Of a DNA stretch of 64,000 bases, positions 1 through 11,856 are shown piece after piece. Under the pieces are notes generated by a model, which saw nothing but the letters and a program-made list of their open reading frames with translations, was not told the DNA's origin and did not search any database. Position numbers and translations under genes: made by a program. How positions within the stretch are numbered: position 1 is the first letter of the stretch; each line of letters starts with the position of its first letter. Source of the stretch: Lytechinus variegatus (Eukaryota; Echinodermata; Echinoidea; Temnopleuroida; Toxopneustidae); the NCBI RefSeq assembly GCF_018143015.1, contig NC_054740.1, positions 56,436,083-56,500,082 of the forward strand, written 5' to 3'.

Positions 1-316
1 AACGAAAGTGGAAAAATAAATTCAAATCAAATCAAATCAAATCAAATAAAAAACAATGACGAGAAAATCAAAATATTTCATATTTCAAACAATAAAAAAC
101 AAAAGAAATAGTGAGTGAATGACATCATCGACTCTCTCATTTGGATGTAACTGGCTCGTTCATATAACTGTTTTTGTGGGATGAAGCGAAACTTTGAAAT
201 GTCATAACTTTTTTATTTTACATCCAACTTTGATGAAATTTTCAGTGTTATGCTTGTTGAATTTTTCTCGTTTTATTCAAATCAAGTTTTTGTTGGGGTG
301 GACTTGTTCTTTAATA
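1..316. mobile_element. Partial inverted-repeat MITE of the AAGTCCACCCC family
   Basis: This matches the right half of the element at 48531-49123: shared blocks are the ATGACATCATC stretch, GAAATTTTCAGTGTT and the terminal TTGTTGGGGTGGACTTG. The left half lies beyond the window edge or is lost. An (AAATC)n run sits at 26-50. No coding potential is seen. The family is abundant in echinoderm genomes as far as I recall; the homology itself is read from the window. Confidence 0.6.
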
Positions 317-783
317 GGCCCATACTAACCTGAAAGGAGGGCATTTTAACCTTTGAGGATTATTTGCAGGGATTCATGAAGAAGATGGATATTTTACTAA
401 TAAAAGAAATGAGCGCGTATAGCGAGTTGAGCATTAAAAAAATGTATTAGTAATATCATAATAGTCTGGTATCCTTATTATTCAACTGACAAACTATAAT
501 GCACATTCGGTTAGAGGGCGCACTGCTTTCTCTGCGTTGTACAGACTCACTTTCAGCCCAGGAACCTCCGCCCCCTGTGTTAGACTCCCCATAACTCTTG
601 GAATGAAAAGCCCCCAACCCCTCCAAAAAGGACATACAAACGTCATCCGATTTGATTTTGTATAATCATTCAATTCAATTCAATCATACCCATTTTAATG
701 ACCTATGATACAGTTTTTTATTTTTTTTTCTGCTTATCCTCTTTTTATTCTCTTTTTGTATGTCATCATATTGTTATTATTAT
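317..783. other. No recognisable feature
   Basis: AT-rich spacer with T runs near 715-730 and a short (TTA)n at 773-786 that abuts the SINE tail. No exon-like or RNA signal is seen. Confidence 0.4.
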
Positions 784-1172
784 TATTTGTTTGGCGTCAC
801 CTGTGCCTGGGAGGCGAAAAGCGAACTGAATCACTATGACCCGCAGGTCTCTCCTCCCGATATAACTGATTGGGGGGATGCAGGTGGACCACTACACCGG
901 GGTTTCCCCCTACTCTTATACGAATAGTGTAGTGGGTTCTTAACGTGCAAAGGTGGTGACTCTCCTCTACACGGGGCCTCCATTTAACGTCCTATCCGAG
1001 GGACGGAGTGTTTTCCATTGTAACATAGCCTGCATCTATGAAACATGGGAGAGACGTTTACACACAACGCACTGGCTTCAGTCATCCGCCCGGGGTGGAC
1101 TCGAACCCACGATCTTTGGTTCGACGGGCAGACGCGTTACCGACTGAGCCAACACCGCTCTCAAAAAATCAT
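784..1172 (-). mobile_element. tRNA-derived SINE, copy 1
   Basis: Read on the minus strand, the element starts with a tRNA-like head at about 1096-1172, with A box GGCTCAGTCGG and B box GGGTTCGAGTCC. A ~300-bp unrelated body follows, ending at an (AAT)n tail near 773-790. Body and head match 52594-52962 on the plus strand, and the body end matches 52143-52281. The anticodon region resembles tRNA-Asn/Asp, but the acceptor stem is degenerate, so this is a SINE and not a tRNA gene. Short ORFs here are incidental. Confidence 0.75.
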
Positions 1173-1638
1173 ATTCGAATCATCATTATTTGGGACCGAA
1201 AACCCTTTTGTGCTTTATCTTTTTTTTCTTACAAAAATCCGCTACATTTTTTGGGGTGAAATTTCCCCTCTTTTAGTGGTCATTTTTTATCTTGTAATTA
1301 TCTTCTCCTGCTGTTTGACTATGATTTGTCATCGTAAGATACAAAGCCACCTATACTTTTATCTTGAACCACCCGTCTCTTTCTGTGCTCTGGGATGCAT
1401 TTAGATTTGGCTTTTAAGAAAAGAGAATACAATAATATTGCGCAATGAGAAAGGGAAAGCTAATAATTATTTTTGGAGAAAAATAAGGATTAACGCCAAG
1501 TTTGATAGGTTAATTGCAACACACGTTTGAAATCGCGCGAGTAATTATAATAATAACATCTTACAAACAAGACAGCTAACTGCATGCGGAGGTCATAGAA
1601 GATGGAAAAGGAGAATGGAGAAAGAAAGGCATATATAA

Positions 1639-1639
<1 letters not shown>
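1173..1639. other. No recognisable feature
   Basis: Spacer between the SINE and the AT microsatellite. A 119-codon open frame ending at 1404 runs out of the SINE head and has no conserved look. Confidence 0.4.

Positions 1640-1719
<80 letters not shown>
1640..1719. repeat. (AT)n microsatellite
   Basis: About 39 uninterrupted AT dinucleotides directly abut the left end of the element at 1720. This fits insertion into, or slippage next to, a TA target. Confidence 0.95.
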
Positions 1720-1722
<3 letters not shown>

Positions 1723-2668
1723 CGTATCAAAAAAAAGTTTACACTTAGAAAAAATCCTTTAAAATTATTAATTTGTAATATCCTAAAGATTTTTCCACCT
1801 TCTAACATTGGTACAGATCCATTTAAGCAAATGACGATATGACTGTCGAAAAATATTTCCGCCTGAGTGAGCACCACTTACTTTTGAAAAGTTAGTGAAA
1901 AATGATTTGCGCAGAACTTTGAAAAAGTCATGCGAATAAAAGTACACCTTAATCGTGAATAACACGTGGAATTTAGCTAGTAAAATTGATTTGAAGATAT
2001 CTTTTACCTTTTTAAACTTGTTTCCTTGCCCAAAACACTTCGAAGAGTGCATTGCGCCCCACCCCACTCCCCCACACACCGAAGCCATCGTGACGATATT
2101 TGCTTTACTTTTACATGAAATGGCGTAGGCTTGATTTTCATTTTGTTAATCATTGTCAAGCTTGGAAAAAGTGTGGATAAGCAAGTATTAAATGAAAAAT
2201 GAAATGTAAAACCACTTTAAATGATAAAAACTTAGTGAAAAAATGCTGGAGATGTCTGATATAAACTTTTGTTCAGATTTAGTTATGTCCTCAGATCCAG
2301 GGCAATGGTTGTGTATTCTAAGTGTTGAAATTTCAATTTGGATTTCAAAATTGTTACAAAATTCTTGAATGTATCTGCTTTATTTCAATTGACTAAAAGT
2401 GCAAGGGAAATGTATATGTTTTGCAGGGTAAGTTTGATTTCGCCTTTTCCCATTGACACAGCGTGAAACGAGCATTTCTGCGCAAACAGATTTCTGCCAG
2501 CTTTACAAAAATGGACAGTGCTCACTCAACATTCTGTCAAAGCTTTTACTTTCATTCGATAGATGAGACCCCAACCCAAGATTATATGTGAAAATATTAC
2601 CCACATGTTGTATATTTTTTAATTCCCAGGGCTTTCTCAAAGTGTAAACTTTTTTTTGATACGCATTG
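1720..2668. mobile_element. TA-flanked ~949-bp DNA element, copy 1
   Basis: Its ends are inverted repeats: GTGCGTATC, an A run and GTTTACACTT on the left, and the reverse complement at 2645-2668. TA lies on each side. Copy 2 is at 9520-10459 in the same orientation and is similar throughout, for example around the CCCCACCCCACTCCCCCACA block. TA target and end sequence recall Tc1/mariner-type elements. No transposase frame is visible, so it is probably non-autonomous. ORFs of 94-150 codons inside it are broken between copies. Confidence 0.8.
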
Positions 2669-2689
2669 TATATATCGGCCAGGCAAATG

Positions 2690-2865
2690 GCAAAAGAGGG
2701 GGGGGGACTTGGAAAAGAGCAAGGAAGAAATAGACGAAAGTGAGTGAAAGTAGTAAGAGAGGTATGAAGAGAGTGGAAGAGAGTGAAAGAGAGAGCGAAT
2801 AAACAAGAGAAAGGATGATGGGGAGAGAGAGGGAAGGGATCATATAGAATCGGGGGGGGGGGGGG
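2690..2865. repeat. Purine-rich low-complexity tract with G run
   Basis: A GA/GGA-rich stretch ends in a run of about 14 G at 2852-2865. It follows the right end of the element at 1720-2668. It encodes only low-complexity peptides on either strand. Confidence 0.85.
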
Positions 2866-3865
2866 TGGGTTGGAAATGACAGAAGCGTGACGAAAATAGC
2901 TGAAATAAAGATGACGGGATACGAGTACCAATTCCATCTCGACCTTGGAGTCCAAACAATATCCATTTCATTCTCCATGCACGTATGGTTTCAAACTCAC
3001 TCATTAAATTTCACATTTTGATGGACTGGTTTAATGATTAATGTATATATTAACATTCCCACGTGAGCCGATCACTGCGCACGCTGCATGAACGGTGAGT
3101 TTTATTAGAAACCCTATAAAGTAAGAGCGGGCTCATTTTGCAAGCGCAAATTTCATAACTACATCACCTTCATCATCAGCTTTCAAGGGTGGATCGATGC
3201 CGGGTTTACCAAAATGGGGCGGGGCATCAATTTAAAAAATGGCAAGCAAATGATTGAGGGGTTCATCACCCATGGGGAGCGTACAAATACAAATGTTTTG
3301 AAGGAAGGGCATACCCCCACCCCTGGATCTATGCTTGACATCAACCTCACCTCAAGGAGTGATGTTGATTTCATCTTAAAACGAAATTTTATGAACGGCT
3401 GGGTGCGCATGCGTGTTTGTGAAGTGTATATAACTCCTCCGACTTTTCATCCAGCTTTTGAAGGCATCACCATAATTATAAACTGCTCCATCATTGGATG
3501 CTGATATTCTGTCGGACGAAATTGTGTTTTTTAAAGCCGATTCCGGTAAGTTTTAACCGTTTTTCGTGCATTACTCGACAGTTTTTTGTTTGTTTTTACT
3601 GTAGGTGGAGATTCTGAAGGAATGTCATTTTATCCGAACGCTTTTGAAAACACTCGTTTTGCACAAATTGAATTTAAAAGTAGGGCCTAAGTATATGATA
3701 GGGCAGTGATGTTTTATTTTAATGTTTATATTACACAAACGCTGTGGCTATGTGTTTGACTCTAGGCTTGCTCATTTTATCATCGAGGGTTATTTCCCAT
3801 TTTAATGATTTAAGCCTCCATTTATACCGCAAATCCTATTGTCATGGTTTAACTGGATACCCTGG
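2866..3865. other. No recognisable feature
   Basis: Mixed-composition spacer. Overlapping opposite-strand frames near 3183-3504 (75-96 codons) show no domain, signal peptide or splice context that I recognise. Confidence 0.35.
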
Positions 3866-4045
3866 CTTTTAGTCAAAGTATACGGGCGTATCCCACAATT
3901 AGCTTTTGCTTATGGGATCTTATGTATTCTTTTCTAAACATAACTTTATGACGAACTGATTTTGTATGAATTTGTGAATACAAAAAAGAAGAAATTTTTT
4001 AAATGGAAGAAAATAAATATTCATATGAAATGAAATGAAAATTTT
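3866..4045 (+). mobile_element. Non-LTR retrotransposon-like 3' end with stem-loop
   Basis: A stem-loop at about 3890-3919 (ATCCCA, an AGCTTTTGCTT loop, TGGGAT) is followed by an AT-rich stretch, AATAAA and a (TGAAA)n tail at about 4024-4040. The same layout occurs at 4566-4755 and 16345-16625. This matches how L2/CR1-type LINE or SINE 3' ends look. The class is inferred because no reverse-transcriptase part is present. Confidence 0.5.
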
Positions 4046-4255
4046 GTTTTATATCATTTTAAAATTGTAGACTAGATACATAACCTTTTCTGCTTTGTAA
4101 ATTATTTTCATAATTGCATCTATTTATTTTTTGATGTATTGCGATGTATATTTTCCGCAATGTTTTTATCTTATGAAGATGTTTCTGATACGTGTATTCA
4201 ACTCTGTAGGCCTACATACTTATGTACTATGTCGCAACGTACAAAAAAGGAAGAG

Positions 4256-4925
4256 AAAATTAAAGGACAAGTCCACCCCAACAAAAAGTTGATTCGAATT
4301 AAAAGAGAAAAACAGCTAACAAGCATGCATACACTGGAAATCATCGAAATCGGATGTAAATTGAAATATTAAAAGAAAGTTATGACCTTTTAAATGTGAA
4401 ATTAGCACGCTTTTAATACTATAAGGTTCAGTCAAGTTGTTCTTAATTGTCAAATCTGTAAAAAATATAAAATATTGTATAATTCAAACTATAAAAAAAA
4501 TGGTGAGTGAGGGCATCATTATCTGTCTAATTTGCATATAACTTAGTTGTGTATTGTATATATTTGTCCACAGGCGTATCCCGCCACAAGCATGTGCTTC
4601 TAGGGACATACGCCTTCCTCTGTACACATAAGTTGTTTATATTTATATTCTTTATAGAAATTGATTTGAAGTGAATTCTTGTTAACAAAAATGAAGTAAT
4701 TTTGTAAAATGGAGGAAAATAAATGTTTCTTTGAATTCAATTGAATTGAATATAACTTAGTTGTGCATGTAACTGTTTTGTGAAAAATAAGCAAAACTTT
4801 AAAATGTCATAACTCTTTTATTTTACATCAGATTGTGATGAAATTTCAACATTATGCTAGTTTATTTGGTTCTCTATTTACTGGAATCCAAATCAACATT
4901 TTTCTGGGGTTTACTTGACCTTTAA
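4256..4925. mobile_element. Inverted-repeat MITE of the AAGTCCACCCC family, interrupted
   Basis: Left end AAGGACAAGTCCACCCCAAC at 4264 is matched in inverted form by the right end near 4905-4925 (CTGGGGTTTACTTGACCTTT). Both ends carry GTTGATT(C/T)GAAT subterminal blocks. An unrelated ~190-bp LINE-like tail sits inside. The uninterrupted relative at 48531-49123 lacks that insert. Confidence 0.7.
4566..4755 (+). mobile_element. LINE-like 3' tail inserted in the MITE
   Basis: A strong hairpin at 4572-4615 (AGGCGTATCCC pairing with GGGACATACGCCT, loop with AAGCATGTGCTT) is followed by AATAAA and a (TTGAA)n tail at 4730-4750. The layout equals 3866-4045 and 16345-16625. It interrupts the flanking MITE, so it is younger than that copy. 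Confidence 0.55.
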
Positions 4926-5965
4926 AGTGTAACCATTTCGAATGATCTATGACCTTCGATTCATGCAATGTTTGAAGCATATCTAACATGTACTTTATTT
5001 AAATCAATAAATGCTCGCAAATAGGACCATCATCGATTTTGCTTTTATTGTCTTATATCTCATGAATTTCATATCAATATAGGGTTTATTATAATACTTT
5101 AGAATGATTGCAGTTGGCATACGCACCATGCCTTTATATTAATGATCTAATTATACAGAGTTTATTCATATATAGTTGATTTCTTAATTGAGTTTCGTAA
5201 TGTATTTCATGTTTTATTCTGGAGTTCATTCAGGTTCCATTAACTGATTAATGACTTTGTATCGCCTACAGACTTTAATTTGGAAGAATACTTCAAATGA
5301 ATTGATAACGAGTGTATTATTCGAATTCTGAAGAAAAAAACAATGGACCTATAAAAGAGCCCTGTGGTACTCGTATTGTACGCATTCACGCTGTTAACTC
5401 TGTCTTCATAAAAATACTGCCCGACTGTTGCCAATTCAATTGAACGAATCCATTTTAGAGACCAACCCTCCGTAAAGCGATTACCTAATTCAAACATGGT
5501 ATAAGGTTAACTAACCTGGTGAGTGTTTCATAAAGCTTGTCGAAGGATCAGTCGTTCTTAACTTACGATCAGCTTTATGAAACGGCCCCCTGGGAGAGAA
5601 AGAGCAATGAACAAAACGATTTTTTGTTTGTTCATATCTATTGACCGAACTGTAGTGAAAAATATATATCATCTAGGTAGATAATGAATCCTCGTGGACT
5701 GTTGTTACATTATTTTAATACATGAATACCATTAATGAATTCTCGACCAACACTTTTTAATGAGAAAGTTGAAATTGGTCTACATTATAGCAATCACCAT
5801 TTATAAATGGAATATAGGGTGTATTTTGTAAACCCTTTTGCTCAAACATTGCATTAAAATATGATTTTTAAAAATAAAAACCAGATAAAGACTATATAAT
5901 AATTGCAGCTGGCTTAACATGTTCAATATCATCACAATAAATCTCTTGATTAAATGTTAATTTAA
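4926..5965. other. Spacer with one small hairpin
   Basis: Mostly AT-rich DNA. A foldback at 5525-5585 pairs GTTTCATAAAGCTTGTCG with CGATCAGCTTTATGAAAC around a short palindromic centre, probably a tiny MITE. An 85-codon minus-strand frame at 5240-5497 shows nothing recognisable. Confidence 0.4.
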
Positions 5966-6110
5966 CTAGTGGTTAAGACACCAGCGTCCTATAAGCTGGG
6001 GGCCCTGGTTCGATTCCCGGCAGAGACATTTTTTTCGGTCTTACCAAATTTTCCAAAGAGTTGGTAGTTCTGCTTGGGGGACCTTGAGTAAGCTACACCT
6101 GCCATTGTTA
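5966..6110 (+). mobile_element. Decayed tRNA-derived SINE fragment
   Basis: A and B box remnants TAGTGGTTAAGACACCAGC and GGTTCGATTCCCGGC give a tRNA-like fold with a CCAGC/GCTGG anticodon stem, but its loop is nine bases long and no acceptor stem forms. About 70 bp of body follow before AT-rich DNA. A functional tRNA is unlikely. Confidence 0.45.
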
Positions 6111-7412
6111 TCTTTATTCATTTCTTTCACATATTAAAATATAAAAAAAGAGTTGCCGAAGCAGTTGTACATACAGTATACAGTATATATACTTTCTCAC
6201 ATTTATATTATATATAATTTGTACATCATCACTTCAAAGTAACATCAAATTTATTGTCTCTACTAGTCAGAATATTGTGAAGAAATAAACCCTCTTTCCC
6301 TAGTGACAATCCTTTTGGTATAAAATATTCAAAGACTTTAGTGGCCTATTTTATTTTATTTTATTTATGATGAATGTAATCATGCTCATAAGCGCTGGAA
6401 CGATATATTTGATAAGAGAGATCGGCAAACCACAGCTTCGATTTAAAAAAAATCCACATTATCATTCATTGAAAATATATCATGAATAAAACATAATCCA
6501 CGTCTCTCCACTGCTTGTTTTCTTCGCCTATTCTAATTGGACTGTTAAAGTAACCTTTATGGGACCACGTTACTGGTAAATCAATAACATATAGATCGAT
6601 ATTGCGGCCAAGAAGTAAAACCTATACCATGTTCCGTGTTTAGGATAATTCAATATTTTTTTCAATATCAATTTAGCTTTTGGCTCCATAATCATAAATC
6701 TTGTATGGAACAGTTGGAACTGCAATTTGTGTTACTGCGACATAACTCATTCATGTCATTACGAATTGGCTACATGGTTATACTGATAATTCACTTGCAC
6801 ATTTGGAATCCAAATTATACATTTAAATGGAAAGAAGTTTTGGAATTAGCATTATCTTCGACTCCTGCTTCTAAAATGAATTAATGAAGGCATTTTCTAT
6901 TCCAAAAGTTTTCAAACTCAAATTTCAGCAGGAGAAACGAATAGTAAATTGTACTATGGGAAGAAAAAAGCAATATCAAGAGTAAATAATTTATATTAAA
7001 AAAAATGATAATTGTATGTATAACATGTATTTCACATAATCATAATAATTTCGTTTCAGTTTCCAACAATACAAATTAGTCCAAGATAGGCCCCATAGAA
7101 AATTGACCAAACCTTTATTTTAATGGATACAATATTTTTTGATGGTTTCGTGTCAATTCGAGGGTGCTGATTACGAATCTGGACGATGCCACTCGTGTAA
7201 CCTTGGGAAATACCCATAATTCTTTATTGGACAAAATATTAATTTCACAAAAGAAAACACTCCGAATTATCTAATGTGTGTTCAATCGACTGATATGTGG
7301 CAAGAGATATTTATATATTCATGGTATCCTATTGTTGAAAATCAGTTTTGGCGAAGAGGGTGATGACGACTGTTACGACGATCACGGGTGTTAATGATTG
7401 TGAAGGCGATGG
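6111..7412. other. No recognisable feature
   Basis: AT-rich spacer. An 82-codon plus-strand frame at 6636-6884 has no recognisable motif or exon borders. Confidence 0.35.
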
Positions 7413-7665
7413 TTGACTATAATGATGACGACGACGACGAAGATGAGAGGATTATACCTTCATGATGGTGGTCATGACGACGACGATGATAATGGTGGTG
7501 ATAAAGTTGACGATCATGATTGTGTTGGTGATGACTGCGATGATGATGACGACGATGATGATGACAATGATGACGATGATGATGATAATGATGACGATGA
7601 TGATGACAATGATGACGATGATGATGATAATGATGACGATGATAATGATGACGATGATGGAAGTG
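7413..7665. repeat. (GAT/GAC)n trinucleotide repeat
   Basis: Imperfect GAT/GAC triplets, with ATGATGACGATGATGATGA blocks repeated several times near 7550-7650. All six frames stay open because of the repeat and give poly-Asp, poly-Met or poly-His peptides that should not be annotated. Confidence 0.9.
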
Positions 7666-7828
7666 TGATGAGGAAGGGGAGGAGGATGGGATAGTACGAT
7701 TTTCATTTTTGTGAACGATTAAATCGCTTTTCATTGAATGGCTTTTGGCTTCAGTGTGAATAATTAGTCATATATCACCAAAAGAACTTCAGTTCTAGAT
7801 AAGTCTTGGGCATATCTCTATGGTCTTG

Positions 7829-7964
7829 GGCCAGTTTCACAACAAAATTACAACTACGGTAGCATTGCCATTATGGCAACGACTATGAAAACCTTGATGT
7901 TGATTGGTTGATTAATTTAACCATTGTAGTTGCCATAGTGGTAACTCTCATGAAACGGGTCACA
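7829..7964. mobile_element. Small foldback MITE-like element
   Basis: Imperfect inverted ends (CCAGTTTCACAAC and CATGAAACGGG) enclose paired inner blocks (GCCATTATGGCAAC and GTTGCCATAGTGG). The GTTTCA(C/T) end type recurs in the hairpins at 5525 and 58797. There is no coding capacity. Confidence 0.45.
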
Positions 7965-7985
7965 GAATAATTATCTGTCTCAACT

Positions 7986-9056
7986 ATTCAAAGAGCAATA
8001 AAAGCTTGCTGATAAGAAAAGAAACTTCAAACACTGAAAATGTTTATTAATTTTCATAGCTTTATTTTACATTGGTGCTAAAAAATACATTTGAACAAAC
8101 TGGACATTCGTGAAAATACCGAGTGTTAAATAAAGGTTTAATATTGGTAAAAGCGGTGGTTTTACATCGTCGGCACTGACCGCATCGCCCAGGTGACCCC
8201 GGCCTTCGCAGACGCCAATACAAGCTTTAAACACAAATTACCAAAAAATACGTCATATTCTTAAAAGTAAAAAAAAACAGTGAAAATATAATAACATCAA
8301 TATAAACATTTTACAACATAATATTAGGTTGAAAGTATAAAAAAAATAACAATGAAATGTTTTTTTTTTTTTTTTTTAGTAAGGACCACAAAGTAGCGAA
8401 ATGAGGTGTGCGGGTCGCTGAGTCAAAGAAAGTATCAGTATATTTTAATTACGCAAGTGATTAGTGACGTACATAATGAGCCAAAAATGGCGAGGGACAG
8501 AACATGGCGTTGGCCTATGCGGCAAAATTCCTGAAAAGTTTCGAGCTTGCAAAGCGAGTGAGCTGAAGTTTTACCTTTTTAAAATCAAATTATACATTTG
8601 TGATAGATTTTGAAATGATATTCAGAAATTTATATAACATGTCACAACCTTCCTTCTGTTTTCTTTCCCTTTCTCAGTTTCTTGTTTTTCTCGGTCTTAG
8701 AACTTTTGAGGGGCCCTTAGGACCCACTATATAGGCCTGCATCTGGGTATGCTGAGCAAGGGATTAAACAGACACAGACATCTAAGATAAAGTTGTTTTT
8801 TAAAAGAAAATATAGGCCTAATCATGGTATAACGTTCTAATAGATGGAGACAACAATAGAATCAAAAGGGGCATATTGACCAACATATCAACAAGGTTAT
8901 AACCTTGTATGTTGGTCACTATTTTGTATAGTCAGAATGAAACGAATTCTAGTTCTCAGAGATTCATAAGAGATGATCATTTCAAACTGAGTAAATCAGA
9001 TATGAGAAAAAACTTAACTGCAGTTGAATAATACTTACTACACGTTATTAACGGGT
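7986..9056. other. No gene; homopolymer T run
   Basis: Spacer with a T run at 8360-8378 and short palindromic sequence at 8893-8916 (the AACCTTGTATGTTGGTC region and an inverted match just upstream). No splice-flanked open frame is seen. Confidence 0.35.
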
Positions 9057-9320
9057 CGTGTGGTCCAGTGGTTAGAGCATTGGACTCATAATCGCAAGGT
9101 TGTGAGTTCGAATCCCAACTCTGCCATTGTCTCCACTTTGATAAAAAGGCCCGAGAGTGATATCTGTCGTCTATAACGTCAGCCATTATGACTGATTAAC
9201 CTAGACGTAAAATGTTTCGTAGGTAATTTGTTTTATGCCAGCTTGGCGTTTACCAGCAAAATGCTGTCATGCCGAGTTCCTACGGGAGTTACCACAAACA
9301 GAAACAGAAACAGATGTATA
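9057..9320 (+). mobile_element. tRNA-derived SINE with Met-like head
   Basis: The tRNA-like head at 9057-9128 has A box GTGGTCCAGTGGTTAGAGC, anticodon loop CTCATAA (CAT) and B box GAGTTCGAATCCCAAC. Acceptor strands do not pair well. A body with GCTTGGCGTTTACCAGCAAA and a short (ACAGAA)n tail at 9296-9315 follows. The TTGGCGTT block also occurs in the SINE at 16759, suggesting related bodies with different heads. Confidence 0.6.
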
Positions 9321-9519
9321 ACAGTTAAAACTGTACGAACTTAAGCATTGCCAAAAAAATCAGAAGATCCCCTTACATGAGTAAACATGATAAAGCAAAG
9401 TTATACTATATACAACTAAAGGACGATTTGATTTGTTTGAAAAAAGCACTACAAAACTTTGTAACTCAATCTGGAAAAAAAAATATTACAGAAAAATTAA
9501 AACATCCCATGTCACTATA

Positions 9520-10459
9520 GTGCGTATATATATAAAAAATGTTTTTAAAAATCTTGTAAAATTATATATTTGTGATATCCTGAAGATTTTTCCACATTTC
9601 AACATTGGTACAGATCCATTTAAGCAAATGACGATATAACTGTCGAAAAATATTTCCACTTGAGTGAGCACCACTTACTTTTGAAAAGTTAGTGGAAAAT
9701 GATTTGCGCAGAACTTTGAAATAGTTATTCTAATAAAAGAAGACCTTAATCATAAGGAAAACGTAGAATTTAGCGAGTAAGATTGATTTAAAGATATCTT
9801 TTACCCTTTTAACTTGTTTCTTTGCCCAAACACTTCGAATAGTGCATTGCGCCCCACCCCACTCCCCCACACACCGAGGCCATCGTGACGATATTTGCTT
9901 TACACTAGCTGTGATTACATGAAATGGCTTAGGTTTGATTTTCATTTTGCTAATCATTGTGAAGCTTAGGAAAAGTGTGGAGAAACAAGTATTAAATGAA
10001 AAATGAAATGTAAACCCACTCTAAATGATAAAAACTTAGTGAAAAATGTTGGAGATGTTCTTAGGCTAAACTTTTGTTCAAATTCAGTTATGTGCAGCTG
10101 ACACAAAAGGGCAAAGGTTGTGCTTACTAAGGGTTGAAAAATTGTTACACAATTCTTGAATGTATCCGTTTTATTTCAATTGACTAAAAGTGCAAGGGAA
10201 TTGTATGAGAAATGTTTCGCGGGGTAAGTTTGATTTCGCCCTTTCCCCTTGACACAGCGTGAAAACGAGGCAAACATATTTCTGCGAGCTTTACAAAAAT
10301 GAACAGTGCTCACGTTAGTGTAACATTCTGTCAAAACTTTTACTTTCATTGGATAGATGAGACCCAAACCCAAGATTATATGTGAAAAATTACCCACATG
10401 TTGTATATTTTTTAATTTCCAGTGCTTATTCAAGTGTAAACTTGTATTGATACGCACTG
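9520..10459. mobile_element. TA-flanked ~940-bp DNA element, copy 2
   Basis: Same family and orientation as 1720-2668, with GTGCGTAT at the left end, the inverted TGATACGCACTG at the right, and TA on both sides. The left TIR is partly replaced by TA repeats. Scattered substitutions and small indels separate the copies, so they are not a recent segmental duplication. No transposase is visible. Confidence 0.8.
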
Positions 10460-11339
10460 TATAGGCCTTCCTCAAATATTCCCTGGGGGTGAAATGACAA
10501 GGTTCGCTTTAGAAATTTGTTTTCATCATTTGAAATTAGTGAGTGTAATGGACATGATTAAGTAAGTAAATTACAGGCGTGCAGCATTAAAACAACTTTC
10601 CTTAGGCGCCATTTATTGTGTATTTTCATTTATCGGATCCGCCTATCTGCCTCTGCTAGCAGCACACCGAACAAATCTTAATAATCGACATCGTGAAAGA
10701 GGAAGAGGTTAAGTTAGTATCTAACTTAAGCTTGACTTCGCTCTATCCCAGCGGATTTATCTCCAAATCAAAGTTCTCAAAAATATTGCTCCATCTTTTA
10801 CATGTAAACATTAGAATAACATTGTATTTCTCACCATAGATATAATAATTTGATATATATATATATATATACTATTTTAATATTGCATAAAGTCTTCCAC
10901 ATTTCAAATGTTTTCTTTTTAACAATTGTATAATACTGCAAAGAAAGTAAATTGTATTTATTTTAGAATAATAAAACGCTGTCCGTAATGATCCATAGAA
11001 CCATACATTCTTTGTGAAAAATATGAAATGAATATCCTGGCTATTCTAACTATCACTAGTCCCAATCCAGCTCACACAACATTTCCAAAAGGTATCAGAA
11101 ATCTCTTTGACTTTTTTTTTTACATAATCAATATCACATTATATGTATATTCCTCGCGTCAATATATTTGTCTGATATGCGTTTGAAATGTAATAACACA
11201 TCCATCTTCGATGTATGTAAAAAAAAAAGTGTAATAACATTTTAGACTGATTGGGGAAAAAAATGTTTTGGTTACATTGCATGCACCACACTTGTAGGAA
11301 CAATTGTATAACATAAATATGTTCTGTAAAGTAAGGATG
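10460..11339. other. No recognisable feature
   Basis: AT-rich spacer with a short (AT)n at 10853-10870. It lies 3' of the LRR gene. No exon-like block is seen. Confidence 0.35.
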
Positions 11340-11560
11340 AAATATTTTCTATTTATTTATTCATTCATTTATTTATTTATATCTACATTTATTTTGTTAC
11401 CAGGCAAGATAATAACAAACATGACAATTACAATATAAACATTACAAGATTGATATTGTGCCCCATTGTGCACCAGCCAATACTTTTGGATCACCTAATG
11501 AATGGAATATTCTGTCGAGAGGTTCTTCACACTGGCTGGTGCCTACATAGAATAACGTAA
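11340..11560 (-). repeat. AATAAATG-rich tail, possible retroelement 3' end
   Basis: On the minus strand a ~150-bp body runs into AATAAATAAATGAATG-type repeats at 11345-11395. It may be a retroelement tail or simply the AT-rich 3' region of the LRR gene, whose minus-strand AATAAA signals would fall here about 460-510 bases past the stop. Confidence 0.3.
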
Positions 11561-11856
11561 AAGAGAAATAAATGTAAAAAAGTGTGTACTTCAAAGTACA
11601 TTTCCAAACGTTTTAAAAATTTCCTTGCATTTTAAACCATCTAAACCTGTTTTACGTAATCAATTAAACACATTTCTGCACCTTTCCCTTATATAATTTT
11701 TTTTCTAAAACGTTTGAAAAAAAAACATGAACTCATCTACATTTAACGTCTTTGAAAGAAACATAAAATTTTAAAATCCCAAAGTGGATATCACTATCCA
11801 GCAAAAAGTTTTTTCTTACACTACATAAAATTTTACTTCACATTATTATGAAACTT

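Noticed and set aside
953..1404. Three overlapping frames of 64-119 codons
   Set aside because: They run through the SINE head and body; open frames arise from the tRNA-like sequence.
2503..2978. 150- and 113-codon minus-strand frames
   Set aside because: They span the right end of a DNA element and a purine-rich low-complexity tract, and are not conserved in the second element copy.
7413..7734. Long open frames over the GAT/GAC repeat (poly-Asp, poly-His, poly-Ile)
   Set aside because: All six frames are open because of the trinucleotide repeat; there is no exon border or non-repeat coding sequence.
9057..9128. tRNA-Met(CAT) gene; likewise tRNA-Val(CAC) at 16759-16832 and tRNA-Asn at 52600-52672
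   Set aside because: Acceptor or anticodon stems are mismatched and each is fused to a repeated non-tRNA body with a tail, as in SINEs.
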